DNA from: Streptomyces sp. BK239
Lineage (GTDB): Bacteria; Actinomycetota; Actinomycetes; Streptomycetales; Streptomycetaceae
Direction: 5' to 3'
Length of the DNA stretch: 64,000 nt
Assembly (NCBI RefSeq): GCF_004217285.1
Contig: NZ_SHKS01000009.1
Location: 1 to 64,000 of the forward strand
Shown here: piece after piece, positions 1 through 7,472 of the stretch
Layout: each line of letters opens with the position of its first letter
Position numbering within the stretch: the first letter of the stretch is position 1
Notes under the pieces: generated by a model
What the model was told of the DNA's origin: nothing
What the model saw: the letters and a program-made list of their open reading frames with translations, nothing else
The model's database searches: none
Translations under genes and position numbers: made by a program

Positions 1-63
1 GGGCGAGGCTTCTTCTTCCCCATGCTCTCCATGATGGACATCCTCCCGGGGCTGAACCCCTGA
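1..63 (+). CDS. C-terminal end of an unidentified gene (partial)
   Basis: The first 63 bases read as one open frame ending in TGA, with G or C at nearly every third position, as expected of real Streptomyces coding sequence. The 20 visible residues are hydrophobic and end in MMDILPGLNP. The rest lies outside the window, so the product cannot be named. Confidence 0.55.
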   Translation, partial: GRGFFFPMLSMMDILPGLNP

Positions 64-217
64 TCTCGGATGTCCGCCAAAACGGATCAAGCCCAATCTG
101 AACTGTTCAGAGCCGAGGGCTTCTTCTGCCTCGCTGGTCGGCGAGGGCGGTGATCAGTAGACCGGCTTCTGAGCACACTCCTCACAGATCAAGCTTCCTA
201 CGCCCCATCCTCGATGG

Positions 218-805
218 TCACCCAAGGTGCCTCCAGCTGGCGCGGCGGCTGTTCACCTGCTTAATAGCATCGCTTAGCTCGGCACGTAGAGGCGCTACCC
301 GCTCCTTCCACAATTCCGTGCGCTCTTCCAACGAGGCTCCTAACATCCCACGTCTGATATGCGAAAGGATGCCGTAGCACACCCTATTTATTCGACTTGT
401 AATGACAGAAACCTCGTCAGGCCCTACTTGGCGGATTGCGTGCATGTTGTCATGTATCTCGCGCGAAGCAGCTTGAAGTTCTTGGATGTCAAGTTCATCA
501 GCTAACAGAGAGCGCCGATACAGCGACACAGAGTTATGAAAGTTCCTATATGCGGCACCGCGCAACTCAGTGATCCATCGGGCCCGTTCCAGTTGCAACT
601 GGGCACGTGCAACCTCAGCGGCACTCTGGCGGGCCAGCTCGGCAGCCTCCAGGGCGCTTCGACGGTTCGCCTCTGCCGTCTCCAGGGCGGCTCGATACTG
701 CATCTCCGCCTGATCCAACGCGGCACGCATCTGCCAACGGACGATCAGCACGCTCACAGGGATGCCGGCGAGAGCCAACAGGGCTGCAATGCCAGAGAGG
801 TCCAT
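218..805 (-). CDS. Membrane-anchored coiled-coil protein, unknown function
   Basis: 195-residue protein of unknown function. The frame is open further upstream, but the ATG at 805 starts a clean N-terminal membrane helix (about residues 5-23, GIAALLALAGIPVSVLIV), so it is taken as the start. Residues 27-70 are four consecutive 11-residue units: RAALDQAEMQY, RAALETAEANR, RSALEAAELAR and QSAAEVARAQL. This is a hendecad coiled coil that should project from the membrane into the cytoplasm. A helical C-terminal region follows, with a VGPDEV motif. Codon 505-503 is TTA, rare in Streptomyces and read by the bldA tRNA. A frameshifted protein with similar architecture lies at 32932-33478. The gene sits beside an insertion sequence in an accessory region, and a defence or phage-related role is possible but only a guess. 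Confidence 0.6.
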   Translation of the reverse strand: MDLSGIAALLALAGIPVSVLIVRWQMRAALDQAEMQYRAALETAEANRRSALEAAELARQSAAEVARAQLQLERARWITELRGAAYRNFHNSVSLYRRSLLADELDIQELQAASREIHDNMHAIRQVGPDEVSVITSRINRVCYGILSHIRRGMLGASLEERTELWKERVAPLRAELSDAIKQVNSRRASWRHLG

Positions 806-1044
806 AGCAAACCATGATGCCGCTGAGCCGCTCGTTGTCCTGGTCTTTGTCCAGTGCACCGACGGACGCCACCGTTCACAGCGGTACGCGCACCCCATCC
901 GACCTGCCGCGCGGACCTCCACGAACGCGCCCGTACAGCCACGCGGACAGTCCGAAAGCGTGCGTCCGCCCCCGCGAGAAGGGGGCGCGCGGCCGACGCT
1001 GGCAGGTCACCTCGTGGCCATCGACGAAGCCCGACCGTCGGTTA

Positions 1045-1068
1045 CTGAGGTTGAACTCGTGGAGTCGT
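1045..1068 (+). repeat. Left terminal inverted repeat of the IS
   Basis: 24 bp, matching the reverse complement of 2182-2205 with two mismatches at positions 18-19. The preceding TA (1043-1044) is the target-site duplication. Confidence 0.9.
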
Positions 1069-1108
1069 AGGGGCTGACGGCTCGTCGCGTGTGCGGTATT
1101 ACCGGGGC

Positions 1109-1648
1109 ATGCGGTATCCACAAGGGGGCGGGCTGACTGCCGAACGGCAGCAGTTCCGCGAGGGGTTACGGCTCAAGGCGGCCGAGAGGTTCGCCCGGGG
1201 CGAGGCGAGCTCGGTGATCGCCAAGGACCTGCGAGTCAGCGTCCGCTCCGTGCAGCGATGGCGGCAGGCGTGGGAGAAGGATGGGCCGCGTGCTCTGCGG
1301 TCGCAGGGGCCGGCGTCGTTGCCGAGGCTGAGCGAGAAGCAGTTCGCGCAACTGGAGGCGGAGCTGGCCAAGGGGCCGACCGCGCACGGCTGGCAGGAAC
1401 AGCGCTGGGCCCTGGGCCGGATCAAGACCGTGATCGGCCGGCGCTTCCACCTGACCTACACCGTCCAGGGTGTGCGCAAGCTGCTGGTGCGCAACGGCTG
1501 GTCATGCCAGGTCCTGGCCCGACGGGCCATGGAACGCGACGACGAGGCCGTGGCTGGCTGGGTGAAGGAGACCTGGCCCTGCGCGGAAGACTCGCGGCGG
1601 CCCGTGGAGCCTGGCTCGTCTTCGAAGACGAAGCCGGCTTCTCCATGA
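1109..1648 (+). CDS. IS630 transposase, N-terminal frame (helix-turn-helix part)
   Basis: N-terminal half of the transposase, 179 residues. The ATG at 1109 (MRYPQGGGLTAERQ) is preferred over the in-frame GTG at 1091 because this opening looks like other Streptomyces IS630 proteins as I remember them. Residues about 15-60 form a helix-turn-helix (VIAKDLRVSVRSVQRWRQAW), followed by the winged-helix region typical of the family, which binds the terminal repeats. The reading then leaves the frame of the catalytic domain and ends at 1648 in an unrelated SSKTKPASP tail. A TTA codon occurs near 1166. A -1 shift near 1590 would join it to the second frame. Programmed shifting is known in this family, but no classic A-rich slippery run is visible here. 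Confidence 0.85.
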   Translation: MRYPQGGGLTAERQQFREGLRLKAAERFARGEASSVIAKDLRVSVRSVQRWRQAWEKDGPRALRSQGPASLPRLSEKQFAQLEAELAKGPTAHGWQEQRWALGRIKTVIGRRFHLTYTVQGVRKLLVRNGWSCQVLARRAMERDDEAVAGWVKETWPCAEDSRRPVEPGSSSKTKPASP

Positions 1649-2172
1649 CGCCGCCGCAAGCGAAGACCTGGTCACAGCGTGGCCGCACCCCGGTGGTGCG
1701 GGTCCGCGGCCGCTCCCGCAGACGCATCTCCATCGCAGCGCTGACCTGCTACAAACCCGGCCACCGCTCGAGGCTGATCTATCGGCCCCGCCGCGACGAC
1801 GGCAACCGCAACGGACGCAAGAGCTTCTCCTGGCGCGACTACCGCGACCTGCTGATCGCCGCACACCGACAACTCGGCGGCCCGGTCGTCCTGGTTTGGG
1901 ACAATCTCAACGTCCACAAGGCCGCCGACCTGCGGGAATGGGCGGCAGCCCAGGACTGGCAGACCATCTACTACCTGCCGCCCTACGCACCCGACCTCAA
2001 CCCCGTCGAAGGCATCTGGTCCCTCCTGCGACGCGGCTGGCTCTCCAATGTCGCCTTCAGCACCCCCGAACACCTCGTCCAGACCATCCGAAGCGGTCTC
2101 CGCCACATCCAGTACCGCAGCCACCTCATAGACGGCTGCCTCACCGAGACGGGACTGACCATCAGCCCCTGA
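1594..2172 (+). CDS. IS630 transposase, catalytic DDE frame
   Basis: The second frame, -1 relative to the first, is open from 1258, but recognisable transposase sequence begins only near 1600 (GAWLVFEDEAGF). The DDE triad is complete: Asp in FEDEAG, Asp in VWDNLNVH and Glu in LNPVEGIW. The C-terminus (YRSHLIDGCLTETGL) looks like a normal family end. It has no start codon or ribosome site of its own at the join, so it should be made only as a frameshift fusion with the upstream frame. Intact catalytic residues argue that the element may still be active, but an inactivating one-base indel cannot be excluded. Confidence 0.8.
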   Translation, partial: AAARGAWLVFEDEAGFSMTPPQAKTWSQRGRTPVVRVRGRSRRRISIAALTCYKPGHRSRLIYRPRRDDGNRNGRKSFSWRDYRDLLIAAHRQLGGPVVLVWDNLNVHKAADLREWAAAQDWQTIYYLPPYAPDLNPVEGIWSLLRRGWLSNVAFSTPEHLVQTIRSGLRHIQYRSHLIDGCLTETGLTISP

Positions 2173-2181
2173 TCACCGAAG

Positions 2182-2205
2182 ACGACATCACGAGTTCAAC
2201 CTCAG
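2182..2205 (-). repeat. Right terminal inverted repeat of the IS
   Basis: 24 bp, inverted copy of 1045-1068 with two mismatches, followed by the duplicated TA at 2206-2207. Confidence 0.9.
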
Positions 2206-2215
2206 TAGGTGCCTA

Positions 2216-2255
2216 AAGACCCCGTCACCAGCGGAAGCGGTGGAGCCGGGGTCTT
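2216..2255 (+). terminator. Hairpin, likely transcription terminator
   Basis: AAGACCCCG (2216-2224) pairs with CGGGGTCTT (2247-2255), with an inner CACC/GGTG stem. It lies just outside the right IS end, so it probably belonged to a transcription unit present before the IS inserted. Confidence 0.6.
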
Positions 2256-2503
2256 CGCGTATGTGCAGGTGGGGCAGCGGAGCGGCCGTACGCGGATCAC
2301 CAAGTGGGTGGGCTGAGCACATCACCCTGGCCGGAGGCGCAAACGGCGAGGCCCCTGGGGAGCTCCAAGGGCCACGGAGGCTTTGGCGGGGGGAACTGTT
2401 CCTTGATCAACGCTCTGGTTTCAGGCCACCGCATCGCTTACTCCGCCAGCGCGTAAGAGGCAGAGTGCGTGAATCCCGCCACGCAGGGAGGATGAGCGGT
2501 AGG

Positions 2504-2776
2504 ATGAGTGGCATGAGTGAGCCTACCGGCAAGTACTCGATCACCATGCCGCGCGACGTCGCCGAAGCCGCCAAGGCCCGCAGCGGACCCTCCGGCCTGT
2601 CCGCCTATGTGGCCGCGGCCGTGGCCCGACAGATCGAACGGGACAACCTCAACGAGCTGATCCAGGTGGCCGAGGCCGAGCACGGGCCCATCACGGACGA
2701 AGAGATCCAGTCCCTGCGGGACCAGCTCCACCAGGCACGCGAGAAGCAGACGCAGGGCGGAGCGAACGCAGCGTGA
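2504..2776 (+). CDS. VapB-like antitoxin
   Basis: 90-residue protein directly upstream of a PIN-domain toxin gene, with a 4-base GTGA overlap (stop 2774-2776, toxin GTG 2773). The N-terminal part (KYSITMPRDVAEAAKARSG) resembles a ribbon-helix-helix segment of the Arc/CopG type, which in this class binds the operon's own promoter. The acidic, helical C-terminus (about residues 50-90, with DEEIQSLRDQLHQAREK) would wrap the toxin. In-frame ATGs also exist at 2492 and 2513. 2504 is chosen because GGGAGG at 2486-2491 is about 12 bases upstream. The TA assignment rests on gene order and fold type, with no target known. Confidence 0.7.
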   Translation: MSGMSEPTGKYSITMPRDVAEAAKARSGPSGLSAYVAAAVARQIERDNLNELIQVAEAEHGPITDEEIQSLRDQLHQAREKQTQGGANAA

Positions 2777-3186
2777 GCCGTTCCGTCGCCATCCCCGGCG
2801 GCACCCTGGTCCTCGACAGCGAAGGGCTGGCCAAGGCTGTCCTGCGTGACCGCACAGTGACCGGCTGGCTTGCCCTGGCACGCGCCGATGATCTGCGCGT
2901 GATCACTTCGGCGGCCACCCTTGTAGAAGTGGTTCATCCCCGGATCAACCGCCCGGCCCTGGAATGGACCCTTTCCCGCCTGGTGGTCGAACCGGTCACC
3001 GAGCCGATTGCCCGGCACGCAGCAGCCCTCCTCGCCAACGCAGGCCTGCACGGGCACAAGTACGCCGTCGACGCCATGCTCAGCGCCACCGCCCTCACCG
3101 CACCCGGCCCCGTCACAGTCCTCACCTCCGATCCCGAGGGCATCGCCGCTCTGTGCGGCGGGCGCGCCACGGTGATCAAGATCTGA
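2773..3186 (+). CDS. PIN-domain ribonuclease toxin (VapC-like)
   Basis: 137-residue PIN-domain protein, translationally coupled to the antitoxin by a GTGA overlap. PIN enzymes cut RNA with a metal site built from conserved acids. Candidates here are Asp in LVLDSEG, Glu in TLVEVVHPR, Asp in KYAVDAML and Asp in LTSDPEG, in the usual order and spacing. The length is normal for VapC. The protein is intact, so the pair could be functional. The neighbouring IS and restriction-like genes suggest an accessory module rather than core chromosome. Confidence 0.8.
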   Translation: MSRSVAIPGGTLVLDSEGLAKAVLRDRTVTGWLALARADDLRVITSAATLVEVVHPRINRPALEWTLSRLVVEPVTEPIARHAAALLANAGLHGHKYAVDAMLSATALTAPGPVTVLTSDPEGIAALCGGRATVIKI

Positions 3187-3264
3187 CAGCGTCCTTCGAG
3201 CTCCCGCACAGGGACCGGGGTCGCAGCCGTGACGCGTCGGGCAAGCTGCGCCCCGATCTGATCG

Positions 3265-4317
3265 CTACGGATGGCCCGTGGCGGTCAGGTGAGACGTCAC
3301 GACGGCTAGATGATGCGACGTCGCCCAGGCCCGCCACTCCGTGCCTCCACCCGCCTTCTGGCGCCTTCTCTGGGCGCATTCCTGGAGGCGGGCGTCACCC
3401 CACGACGTTGCAGCTCCCGTGACGGGCCAATAGGGCGAGTTGACGAGGTCCTGGCTGAGAACGAAGAAGTCGTCATTGCCTCGCCGTAGCCGCGGATAAA
3501 CGAAGACCTGCCATTCCGACGCTGTCGTGTAGCGCATGTTGGGGTCCGGTGTCCCACGACTCTTGGGCAGAATGCGCGGGTAGGTCACCCCGAAGTCGCC
3601 GAAGTCAGGCGGTCGCGGCCCTCGCCACTGCCTGACGACCTCCCTCCACAGATTCGCGTCTTCCCTCACGACAGGTGTGGCCATGCCTCGCGGGAAGCCT
3701 GCAAGGTTGACGGGGAACGCGCCGGCCGCAACACAAAGGTGCCGCCACGGCCAGCGGGACAGGCTGTTCAGGGCTTCGGCAATCCGTGTGGCCATGGCAT
3801 CCCGTGTCCGACCCGAGTGCACCGGGCCGGCGTCAACCAGCAAGTCGACCTCTTGTGGCTCCAGCTGGAGCACTCGAAGCGCGTCGCGTACGTGCTCTCC
3901 GTCCGGGATCCGGTCGCTGCGGTCGACGGCCGTGGAGAAGCGCAGGCATGCGCCTTGTCGGTGCACTGCTGCTGCCTTGGCCACTTCGGCCAGCAAAGCT
4001 GGGTGATCAGCGATCCTGAAGACCGGGCACATGGCAATGCCGCGAAGGCTCAGCGATTCGCTGACTCGCGCCACGGGGCCTCCCGTGTCTCCTTCGAGTA
4101 CACGGACGAAGGGCAATGCGCCACAGTCCACCGTCAAGACCATGCCGTTGGGAACGTGCTCCATGGCGTGCTCACAAAAGGTTTCCAGTAGGTCCCGGAG
4201 CTCGAAATCAGGAACGATCTCCATGACCGGGCGGATCTGAGCCTGGACTGCCGGCGAGGCATGTCCCAGCGCCAGAAACTCCCCCGCCTTGCCTTTCAGG
4301 ATCGGAACGTAGGCCAT
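3265..4317 (-). CDS. Beta-family protein (phage T4 beta-like), putative defence gene
   Basis: 350 residues. The ATG at 4317 (MAYVPILKGKAGEFLAL) is chosen over a GTG at 4341 because it carries the family's usual opening and follows a GGGGGTGG sequence. The pattern of a Y-V-P-x-L-K-x-K-x-GE-F start, a P-V-M-E-I strand and a long alpha/beta body with DLLVDAG and conserved terminal strands fits what is called the beta protein family (Pfam Beta_protein), whose biochemical role I do not know. Assignment is from pattern memory. It is divergent from the nuclease gene at 4494, with 176 bases between the starts. Such proteins often occur in variable, defence-rich regions, which fits this location. Confidence 0.6.
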   Translation of the reverse strand: MAYVPILKGKAGEFLALGHASPAVQAQIRPVMEIVPDFELRDLLETFCEHAMEHVPNGMVLTVDCGALPFVRVLEGDTGGPVARVSESLSLRGIAMCPVFRIADHPALLAEVAKAAAVHRQGACLRFSTAVDRSDRIPDGEHVRDALRVLQLEPQEVDLLVDAGPVHSGRTRDAMATRIAEALNSLSRWPWRHLCVAAGAFPVNLAGFPRGMATPVVREDANLWREVVRQWRGPRPPDFGDFGVTYPRILPKSRGTPDPNMRYTTASEWQVFVYPRLRRGNDDFFVLSQDLVNSPYWPVTGAATSWGDARLQECAQRRRQKAGGGTEWRAWATSHHLAVVTSHLTATGHP

Positions 4318-4493
4318 CGGCCACCCCCAAGCGCTCCCCACCCAGCGGGCCGTCGAATCGGTCTTTCTCGACAGTGACCTGGCCGGTCCGATGCAGGTAG
4401 AGCGCGGTTCGAGCCATGAGGCTCAAAGTTGAAGGGTGCACGAGGGGCACGCGTCGAGCACACACGCCAACAGCGTTCCCATATCCTTCCGTT

Positions 4494-5477
4494 GTGGACC
4501 GGCTGGAGATCACATCAGAGCAAGTCAGCTATAGAGTCTGGTCGTTACTGATCGCAGATGATGCGGTGCGTCAGTTCCAGGGCAACGCCGGGTACGAGGA
4601 CGTCGCGGAGGAGTCGTACAGCTATGACTCAACCGTGGGTAACTACCGGCGAGTTGCCGTGGGTGACCTGGTGATCGTGAGGAATCGTGACGAGGCTCTC
4701 GGGATCGGGCGCATAGAGCAGTTGGACGTGCTGCCGGGGCAGGAGAAGGTACGCAATCGGTGCCCCTACTGCGGGAGCACCGGCTTCAAGGAACGCACCA
4801 CTGCATCGGTGCGATACCGGTGCAGCCCTTGTCGGAACGCCTTCGACGAGCCGCGGGTGGAGATGATCCAGGTGACCACCTACCGGGCGCACTACGGCGG
4901 CACGTGGCAGCCACTCGAAGGCTGTCTGGACAAGGACGCCCTCGCCGAGATCACCCTCAGCAAGTCGGACCAGCAGTCGATCAAGGCGATGGACCGGCCC
5001 GGCACGCTCGCGGCGGTGGCAGCTCGTGGCGTCCGGTTGCCCGAGAGGGACCTCGCGGCCCGTTCCGCGCGCCGACGCTCCCTCGCGCTGGCCGGAGGGC
5101 GACGGAGAGCAGTTGCGGCCGTGCGGCGGGGGCAGGATGCGTTTCGCCGGGCCCTGATCCGTGAGTACGGGTTGGTGTGCGCCGTGTCCGGGCCCGCCCC
5201 GGCGGAAGTGCTGGAAGCGGCCCATCTTCGGCCGTTCGCCACCACCGAGCGGCACTGTGTCGACGAAGGGCTGCTGCTGCGGGCCGATGTGCACCGCCTC
5301 TTCGACTCCGGGCTGCTGGCCATCGCGCCGGACCTTGTGGTCGCCGTCGCCCCCGCTTTGCTGGGGTACGCGGAGTACAGAGCCTTGGCGGGCTCGCCTC
5401 TGCACCTACCGGCGAGTGCACCGCTGAATCGTTCCGTCGTGGAGGAGCTCTACTTCGCCACCACGCAGACGTGGTAA
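4494..5477 (+). CDS. EVE-like/zinc-ribbon/HNH endonuclease, putative modification-dependent restriction enzyme
   Basis: 327 residues in three parts. Residues about 12-85 (VSYRVWSLLIADDAVRQF through VAVGDLVIVRN) look like a PUA/EVE-type module, a fold used to read modified bases. Then comes a zinc ribbon with CPYCG near residue 89 and CSPC near 110. The C-terminal HNH_2-type nuclease has CAVSG (about 228), EAAHLRPF (about 242) and ADVHRLFD (about 265). This resembles type IV restriction enzymes, which cut modified DNA, but the target is unknown. An ATG at 4416 is in frame, but the sequence between lacks coding-type third positions. A TATCCT -10 at 4482-4487 would place transcription start at the GTG, giving a leaderless message. 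TTA at 4545-4547 makes translation potentially bldA-dependent. Confidence 0.7.
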   Translation: MDRLEITSEQVSYRVWSLLIADDAVRQFQGNAGYEDVAEESYSYDSTVGNYRRVAVGDLVIVRNRDEALGIGRIEQLDVLPGQEKVRNRCPYCGSTGFKERTTASVRYRCSPCRNAFDEPRVEMIQVTTYRAHYGGTWQPLEGCLDKDALAEITLSKSDQQSIKAMDRPGTLAAVAARGVRLPERDLAARSARRRSLALAGGRRRAVAAVRRGQDAFRRALIREYGLVCAVSGPAPAEVLEAAHLRPFATTERHCVDEGLLLRADVHRLFDSGLLAIAPDLVVAVAPALLGYAEYRALAGSPLHLPASAPLNRSVVEELYFATTQTW

Positions 5478-5627
5478 CTGCCGGGCTTCCCCGGCCTGAC
5501 TCACTCCAGCCCCACGCCGGCCGCTGCTCTCCCGCTCGCGCCCCCGTCCCCCGACGTTTCCCCCCGCCCCCCACGGTTACCCAGAAAGCCTCGCGCGGGG
5601 GTGGTCGAGGTCGGAGTGGAGTGACTT

Positions 5628-7472
5628 ATGGGAAGCGTGAAGGTGTCCGACTACATCCTGCAGCGGTTGCGCGAGTGGGATGTGGAGCATGTGTTCGCCT
5701 ACGCGGGCGACGGCATCAACGGGCTGCTCGCCGCCTGGGGGCGGGCCGACAACCAGCCGCGGTTCGTGCAGGCCCGGCACGAGGAGATGGCCGCCTTCCA
5801 GGCGGTGGGGTACGCCAAGTTCTCCGGGAAGGTCGGGGTGTGCGCCGCCACCTCCGGGCCCGGGGCCATTCATCTGCTCAACGGGCTGTACGACGCCAAG
5901 CTCGACCACGTTCCCGTCGTCGCGCTGGTCGGGCAGACCAACCGCAGCGCGATGGGCGGCTCCTACCAGCAGGAAGTGGACCTGCAGAGCCTCTACAAGG
6001 ACGTCGCCTCCGACTTCTGCGAGACGGCGACGGTGCCGGAGCAGCTGCCCAACCTGATCGACCGCGCCTTCCGCACCGCGTACGCCAAGCGCACCGTCAC
6101 CGCGATCATCCTCCCCGCCGATGTGCAGGAGCTGGACTACAGCCCGCCCACCCACGCCTTCAAGATGGTGCCGTCCAGCCTGGGCCTGGGGCGTTACGCG
6201 CCGGTGCCGGCGGACGAGGACGTCCAGCGGGCCGCCGAGGTGCTGAACGCCGGCGAGAAGGTCGCCGTGCTGGTCGGGCAGGGCGCGCGCGGCGCCCGCG
6301 CCGAGGTCGAGCAGCTCGCGGACGTGCTCGGCGCCGGTGTGGCCAAGGCCCTGCTGGGCAAGGACGTCCTCCCCGACGACCTGCCCTACGTCACCGGGTC
6401 CATCGGACTGCTGGGCACGCGCCCCTCGTACGAGCTGATGCAGGACTGCGACACGCTGCTGATGATCGGCTCCAGCTTCCCGTACACGCAGTTCATGCCG
6501 GAGCTGGACCAGGCGCGCGCCGTGCAGATCGACATCGACCCGCACATGATCGGCCTGCGCTACCCGTTCGAGGTGAATCTGGTGGGCGACTCCCGCGAGA
6601 CGCTGCGCCGGCTGCTGCCCCTGCTGCGCCGCAAGGAGAACCGGGCCTGGCGGGAGAAGGTCGAGAAGAACGTCTCCCGCTGGTGGGAGGTCATGCAGCG
6701 GCGGGCGGCCGTGGACGCCGACCCGGTCAACCCCGAGTACGTGGTCCACGCCCTCGACGGCAAGCTGCCCGACGACGCCATCATCGCCGCCGACTCGGGC
6801 TCTTCCGCCAACTGGTACGCCCGGCATCTGCGGCTGCGCGGCCGGATGCGCGGTTCCCTCTCCGGCACGCTGGCGACGATGGGGCCCGGTGTGCCGTACG
6901 CGATCGGCGCGAAGTTCGCGCATCCGGACCGGCCTGCCATCGCCCTCGTCGGCGACGGCGCCATGCAGATGAACGGCATGATGGAGATGATCACGGCCGC
7001 CAAGTACTGGCGTGAGTGGTCCGATCCGCGGCTGGTCGTCGCCGTGCTGAACAACCAGGACCTCAACCAGGTCACCTGGGAGATGCGGGCCATGTCGGGC
7101 GCGCCGCAGTTCGAGGAGTCCCAGCACATCCCCGACCTTCCCTACGCCGAGATCGCCCAGCGCATGGGCCTGGACGGCGTACGTGTGGAGAAGCCCGAGG
7201 ACGTCGAGGCGGCCTGGGACCGCGCCCTTTCGGCGGACCGGCCCTTCGTCATCGACTTCCGCACCGATCCGGCCGTGCCGCCGATCCCGCCGCACGCCTC
7301 CCTGGACCAGATCGAGGCCGCCGCCTCGGCGATCCTCCAGGGGGACAGCGACCGCACGGGCATGGTCCGGCAGGGCCTCAAGGCCAAGGTGCAGGAGATG
7401 CTCCCCGGCAGCCGGCACCGTGGCGACCGGCCCGGCGCCGGCCGGCACGACAGCACCGAAGAGAACACGTGA
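5628..7472 (+). CDS. Thiamine-pyrophosphate-dependent enzyme, pyruvate oxidase/acetolactate synthase type
   Basis: 614 residues with the three-domain layout of the pyruvate oxidase/acetohydroxyacid synthase family. The N-terminal Pyr domain has the activating Glu in ARHEEMAAF. A central domain follows, then a C-terminal PP domain with the metal/TPP motif starting GDGAMQMNGMMEM near residue 441 and ending in LNN. It would decarboxylate a 2-oxo acid such as pyruvate, with the acceptor (quinone, oxygen or second keto acid) undetermined. About 25 C-terminal residues (SRHRGDRPGAGRHDST) are low complexity. The start follows GGAGTGGAG. The stop overlaps the GTG of the next gene (GTGA), so the two are translationally coupled. 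It is not a biosynthetic IlvB: no IlvN follows. Confidence 0.85.
   Translation: MGSVKVSDYILQRLREWDVEHVFAYAGDGINGLLAAWGRADNQPRFVQARHEEMAAFQAVGYAKFSGKVGVCAATSGPGAIHLLNGLYDAKLDHVPVVALVGQTNRSAMGGSYQQEVDLQSLYKDVASDFCETATVPEQLPNLIDRAFRTAYAKRTVTAIILPADVQELDYSPPTHAFKMVPSSLGLGRYAPVPADEDVQRAAEVLNAGEKVAVLVGQGARGARAEVEQLADVLGAGVAKALLGKDVLPDDLPYVTGSIGLLGTRPSYELMQDCDTLLMIGSSFPYTQFMPELDQARAVQIDIDPHMIGLRYPFEVNLVGDSRETLRRLLPLLRRKENRAWREKVEKNVSRWWEVMQRRAAVDADPVNPEYVVHALDGKLPDDAIIAADSGSSANWYARHLRLRGRMRGSLSGTLATMGPGVPYAIGAKFAHPDRPAIALVGDGAMQMNGMMEMITAAKYWREWSDPRLVVAVLNNQDLNQVTWEMRAMSGAPQFEESQHIPDLPYAEIAQRMGLDGVRVEKPEDVEAAWDRALSADRPFVIDFRTDPAVPPIPPHASLDQIEAAASAILQGDSDRTGMVRQGLKAKVQEMLPGSRHRGDRPGAGRHDSTEENT

Larger units (their letters stand above)
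1045..2205 (+). mobile_element. Complete IS630-family insertion sequence, 1161 bp
   Basis: The ends are inverted repeats: CTGAGGTTGAACTCGTG is perfect over 17 bp, and the match extends to 24 bp with two mismatches (1045-1068 and 2182-2205). The element is flanked by TA on both sides (1043-1044 and 2206-2207), the target duplication typical of IS630/Tc1-mariner elements. Inside are two overlapping frames that together encode a DDE transposase. Intact ends and a visible target duplication suggest a fairly recent insertion. Confidence 0.9.

Noticed and set aside
1258..1593. Upstream part of the second transposase frame as a separate gene start
   Set aside because: Its Gly/Ala/Arg-rich translation is the out-of-frame shadow of the first transposase frame.
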